Source: Stratiolaelaps scimitus
Taxonomy: Eukaryota; Arthropoda; Arachnida; Mesostigmata; Laelapidae
Assembly (NCBI GenBank): GCA_019614645.1
Contig: JABWDB010000013.1
Span: 5,136,501 to 5,200,500 of the forward strand
Length of the DNA: 64,000 bases
Direction of reading: 5' to 3'
The translations under genes were made by a program, and so were the position numbers. This document shows, in pieces, positions 61,237 through 64,000 of this stretch (positions are counted from its first letter, which is position 1; every line of letters begins with the position of its first letter). The notes beneath the pieces were generated by a model that saw only the letters and a list, made by a program, of their open reading frames with translations, ran no database searches and was not told the DNA's origin.

Positions 61237-62013
61237 TAAACTGTGGACTGGATGAAGATGTTATAGATTTGACTCTACCATGTCACAAAGCCATATGCAA
61301 CCGGATGTGATGTCGTGTCCGTATTGAGACCGAGACGGATGTCGAAGCTGAACACCAGCCCCCCGTGGGAAAAGTTTTTGCTTGCAGGTCGGAAACATGC
61401 GCTATCAGTCGTCCAGCCAACGACAGAGTGGCAGCGACAGAACGCTGCACAACGAACGAGTGAACGAACGACAAATTCTACCTTCGTCGATTCTCGCGTA
61501 GAACCTATTGGTGGTTGCCACCGCGCTTGCAGACATGAATCCTCCTTTGGCATTCGAATCGTCCGCTCGTTGATGCTATTCAAGTTTCAAACTGCGAACA
61601 AATTCGTATGCTCGTATAGGGAGGCAACACAGGCAGAGAGAGAGAGAGAGAGAGAGATGTGAGAGACTCGATGCATAAAGGGCCCAAATACTCGGCCATG
61701 ACATTGCAGTGCTGGGATGCTGTCTAACCCTTCGAAGTAGCGAGGACGCGGTAGCGAGAGGTGGCACTCGCATTGAAGGAGACGGGCGAATGATACGGTA
61801 TCGTTGCCGTTTATTGTGTTCGTTCCGTATCCATTTCTCATGAGAGCATCCACCTAAACCGTGAATCGTATTGTCGCTCGGCAAAAGCGATCGTGGATGT
61901 CATACTCAGTTCTGATAAGACCATCTACAGGCAAATATCAACAAGCGCCGCCATCGTGTGTTTTCTGGCAGTTATACTATGTATATATATATATATATTT
62001 ATTTATATATTTG

Positions 62014-62048
<35 letters not shown>

Positions 62049-62807
62049 TTTTTATATTTATTTGTTAATTTCACTTGTAAAAACTTGCATTTACGTAAAC
62101 ACCACAGTGTGTGCTGGTTACAACGACATCAACATGAAATTGTGCAGCAAAATCACAAATGCAATAGCCTTGATGAGGCAAACTTTACACAAGTCTGATT
62201 GTCGCTCAGTGATCACTGACAACCGAGCTTGTTTACTCAGTGGTGTCGCTTTCAAGCAACCTGAGAAAGGCTTCTACAGGTACAGGTGTCGTGAATGAGT
62301 CAGGCTGCGTCCAGCCATAGCGAATAGCATGTGTTTCAGATATAAACTGTAGCGCAGCACAGATGGGTAGATGTGACACAAATCCACGGCCATTGCCGTC
62401 TTTCCGATGAGAAGACGGCTTTATTAAATGTAGTTTCCTGTTGTGCATCTGTGTAACATAGCACTCAATACTTCCATGGAACTAAGGCTAGCCGCCCTCG
62501 CAAGCAACTGCAGGACCAGGTCAAGGTTGCCTCCGCAACAAGAACGATCTGATGAGATCTGCACATTTACGCTGTCGCCGCTGAGAGAGAGAGCTGTCCA
62601 GAATTACCGAGTACGGCGACCGTCTTTACCATTCGTCAGAGGCGGCGATCGTGTGTCAATAGGGTTGTATTACTGCACCAGTAAGGAGATTAGTTGGGTG
62701 TAGTTCGGGTGTAGTTTATACATGTCAGCAATTCCCCCCAAAATAGTTCATATCTGTCAGCTGATACACATAATACACGTTACACAATGCACAGGTACAA
62801 CGCATAG

Positions 62808-62818
62808 TCTCTCTGTCT

Positions 62819-62862
<44 letters not shown>
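62808..62862. repeat. CT microsatellite
   Basis: About 20 CT units, slightly interrupted at both ends. Confidence 0.9.
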
Positions 62863-62866
<4 letters not shown>

Positions 62867-63132
62867 TTCTATCTAGCTCCCACTACCGAGACGAACGTCG
62901 CCTACGGGGACGACATGTAGTCGGTTACGTGGCCAGTCACTCCGACTAACTGGCCAGAATAGACACGTTCGATGGTGTCCTAACTTGCTCCTATACACGT
63001 TATCCGTTGTCCATAATCTCCGCGGCTTAACTCCGAGACAGCTCTGGCTTCTGCGAGTCGTTCATCAACAGGAACCGCCAATCAAACTGTGTCGAAGTTT
63101 ACCTTCACGGTGTCGACAGACGCGCCGCTGCG

Positions 63133-63357
63133 ATGAAAGCAAAGCTGTACACAGCTCTAGCAAATGTAATACTAATGAAGCAGCTTCTAGTGAACGCTAT
63201 TAAGTGTACTATACCTATTTGGATGGCAGTAAAGGCTCTTCGTCGAAAAGCTTTAAGGCATAGCGTGCCAAGTGATTGTTTCATTCGCATAATCATATGT
63301 GGTATTGTTCAAGACACAAAATTACAGTTTGCCGAATGCAAGCGCAAGATCGACTAA
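63133..63357 (+). CDS. Weak candidate 74-codon frame
   Basis: ATG-initiated frame, hydrophobic and basic (MKAKLYTALANVILMKQLLV, later KALRRKALRHSVPSDCFIRI), ending at GAC-TAA. It has features of a small membrane-associated or mitochondrial protein but no recognisable family. The length is within chance expectation. Confidence 0.12.
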   Translation: MKAKLYTALANVILMKQLLVNAIKCTIPIWMAVKALRRKALRHSVPSDCFIRIIICGIVQDTKLQFAECKRKID

Positions 63358-64000
63358 TTGACTCCATATCCGTGTTTGTAATTTAAGACAAGCCCACGAG
63401 ATCTGTGTTGCTTGAATATCATGAATTGACTTTAAGCAGTAAGTCTAGTGATGGTGCTCGAGGACTGGATAAGCCAAACGATCTAGTTAAATAGATTGAT
63501 CAACAGGGTATAACTGTGCGATATGGCATATTCTACATTGCTATAATAAGTATTCTACATTGTATGAACAGTAAGTCTGTTTCATATCCCAGCATATGTT
63601 AGGCTTCGGTCGTGAAAGGATCCGCGTCACAAGTCTGACTTGTGACTACTACACACGTCCATTGATGATTCATCCATTGATGTAATATGTTTTTTTTTCG
63701 TTTACGAAGGAGAGTAAAATGCATCTTAACGGATTGTCGCCACTGGATCGCTACGTCCACAGCAGTGTAGGACTCGGCTCTAAAGATTGGATGTTGGTTC
63801 GGCCCTGGAGATTCGTGACCACCAACCATTAATTGTTCTCGCTCTCGTTAAGTTCTCACCGGTGGATTCTTTTTTTTTATGTAACAAATTGTATTTATTT
63901 CGTGTTTTAAAACATTACAATAGTCTTGTATGAACGTCTGATATAGAAACTACAAGGAGTAGTTTTAACAATTGCACCTTCTCCGCGAGGCTGCCAAGGG
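63358..64000. other. Right edge, no gene seen
   Basis: AT-rich sequence with T8-T9 homopolymers near 63690 and 63871. A minus-strand frame at 63599-63829 shows no recognisable protein. Confidence 0.5.

Larger units (their letters stand above)
56911..63132. other. Region without a supported gene, 56.9-63.1 kb
   Basis: Contains TA tracts at 58842-58874, about 61132-61236 and about 61976-62060, a hairpin at 60657-60684 (10-bp arms GATTCTCTAT / ATAGAGAATC, 8-bp loop), GA and CT runs at 61638-61658 and 62808-62862, and a GC-rich patch at 58990-59350 with a Pro/Ala/Arg-rich open frame. No protein family is recognised. Confidence 0.45.

Noticed and set aside
61861..62298. 145-codon frame with a five-Cys C-terminal half
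   Set aside because: The first half is a TA microsatellite (Ile/Tyr repeat) and the acceptor needed to start the Cys-rich part has no pyrimidine tract.
1..64000. CRISPR arrays, operons, bacterial promoters, rRNA or complete tRNA genes
   Set aside because: None seen; the window has spliced eukaryotic gene structure.

Overview
This is eukaryotic, animal-type DNA: sparse coding exons split by GT-AG introns, long non-coding stretches, many TA, ATT and CT/GA microsatellites, and degraded dispersed repeats. The best protein match is a class I histone deacetylase very close to insect Rpd3/HDAC1, and the second gene carries a THAP zinc finger, a domain typical of animals. I infer an arthropod, possibly a chelicerate such as a mite, but nothing in the window proves the lineage.

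Two genes are solid, and they lie head to head. On the minus strand at the left edge are the first two coding exons of HDAC1 (2067-2016 and 756-526), which join in phase; the rest of the gene lies beyond base 1. On the plus strand is a complete four-exon THAP-domain gene (3414-3630, 6593-6847, 12843-13102, 14069-14836). All three of its junctions keep the frame, giving a predicted 499-residue protein with an N-terminal C2CH finger, a central coiled coil, basic tracts, an acidic tract and a short polyglutamine, followed by a poly(A) signal at 14914. The 1.35 kb between the two start codons is a candidate divergent promoter.

From about 16 kb onward no gene is recognised by homology. The best new model is two exons at 16128-16217 and 16579-16779 (start codon, good splice sites, phase 0 throughout), encoding an acidic and then a basic, Cys-containing N-terminus. 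Weaker plus-strand exon candidates lie near 22.0, 26.0, 28.2, 34.4-34.7, 38.8, 45.7, 47.5 and 50.4 kb, with a minus-strand one at 49.3-49.5 kb. There are also intact short frames at 52.3, 52.8 (signal-peptide-like), 54.8, 56.4 and 63.1 kb. The 41-47 kb stretch is GC-rich, full of CAG/CAA/AGC triplets and strong donor sites, and resembles the 5'-UTR and promoter zone of a regulated or neuronal arthropod gene.

Repeats include a tRNA-like SINE at 23.85-24.0 kb with two decayed relatives, a three-copy retroelement-tail family (8.4, 30.7 and 31.8 kb), a perfect 34-bp palindrome at 17.4 kb, and about 15 TA microsatellites, the longest about 75 bp at 53.87 kb. Exon calls without homology rest only on open frame, splice motifs and phase, so their confidence is low.
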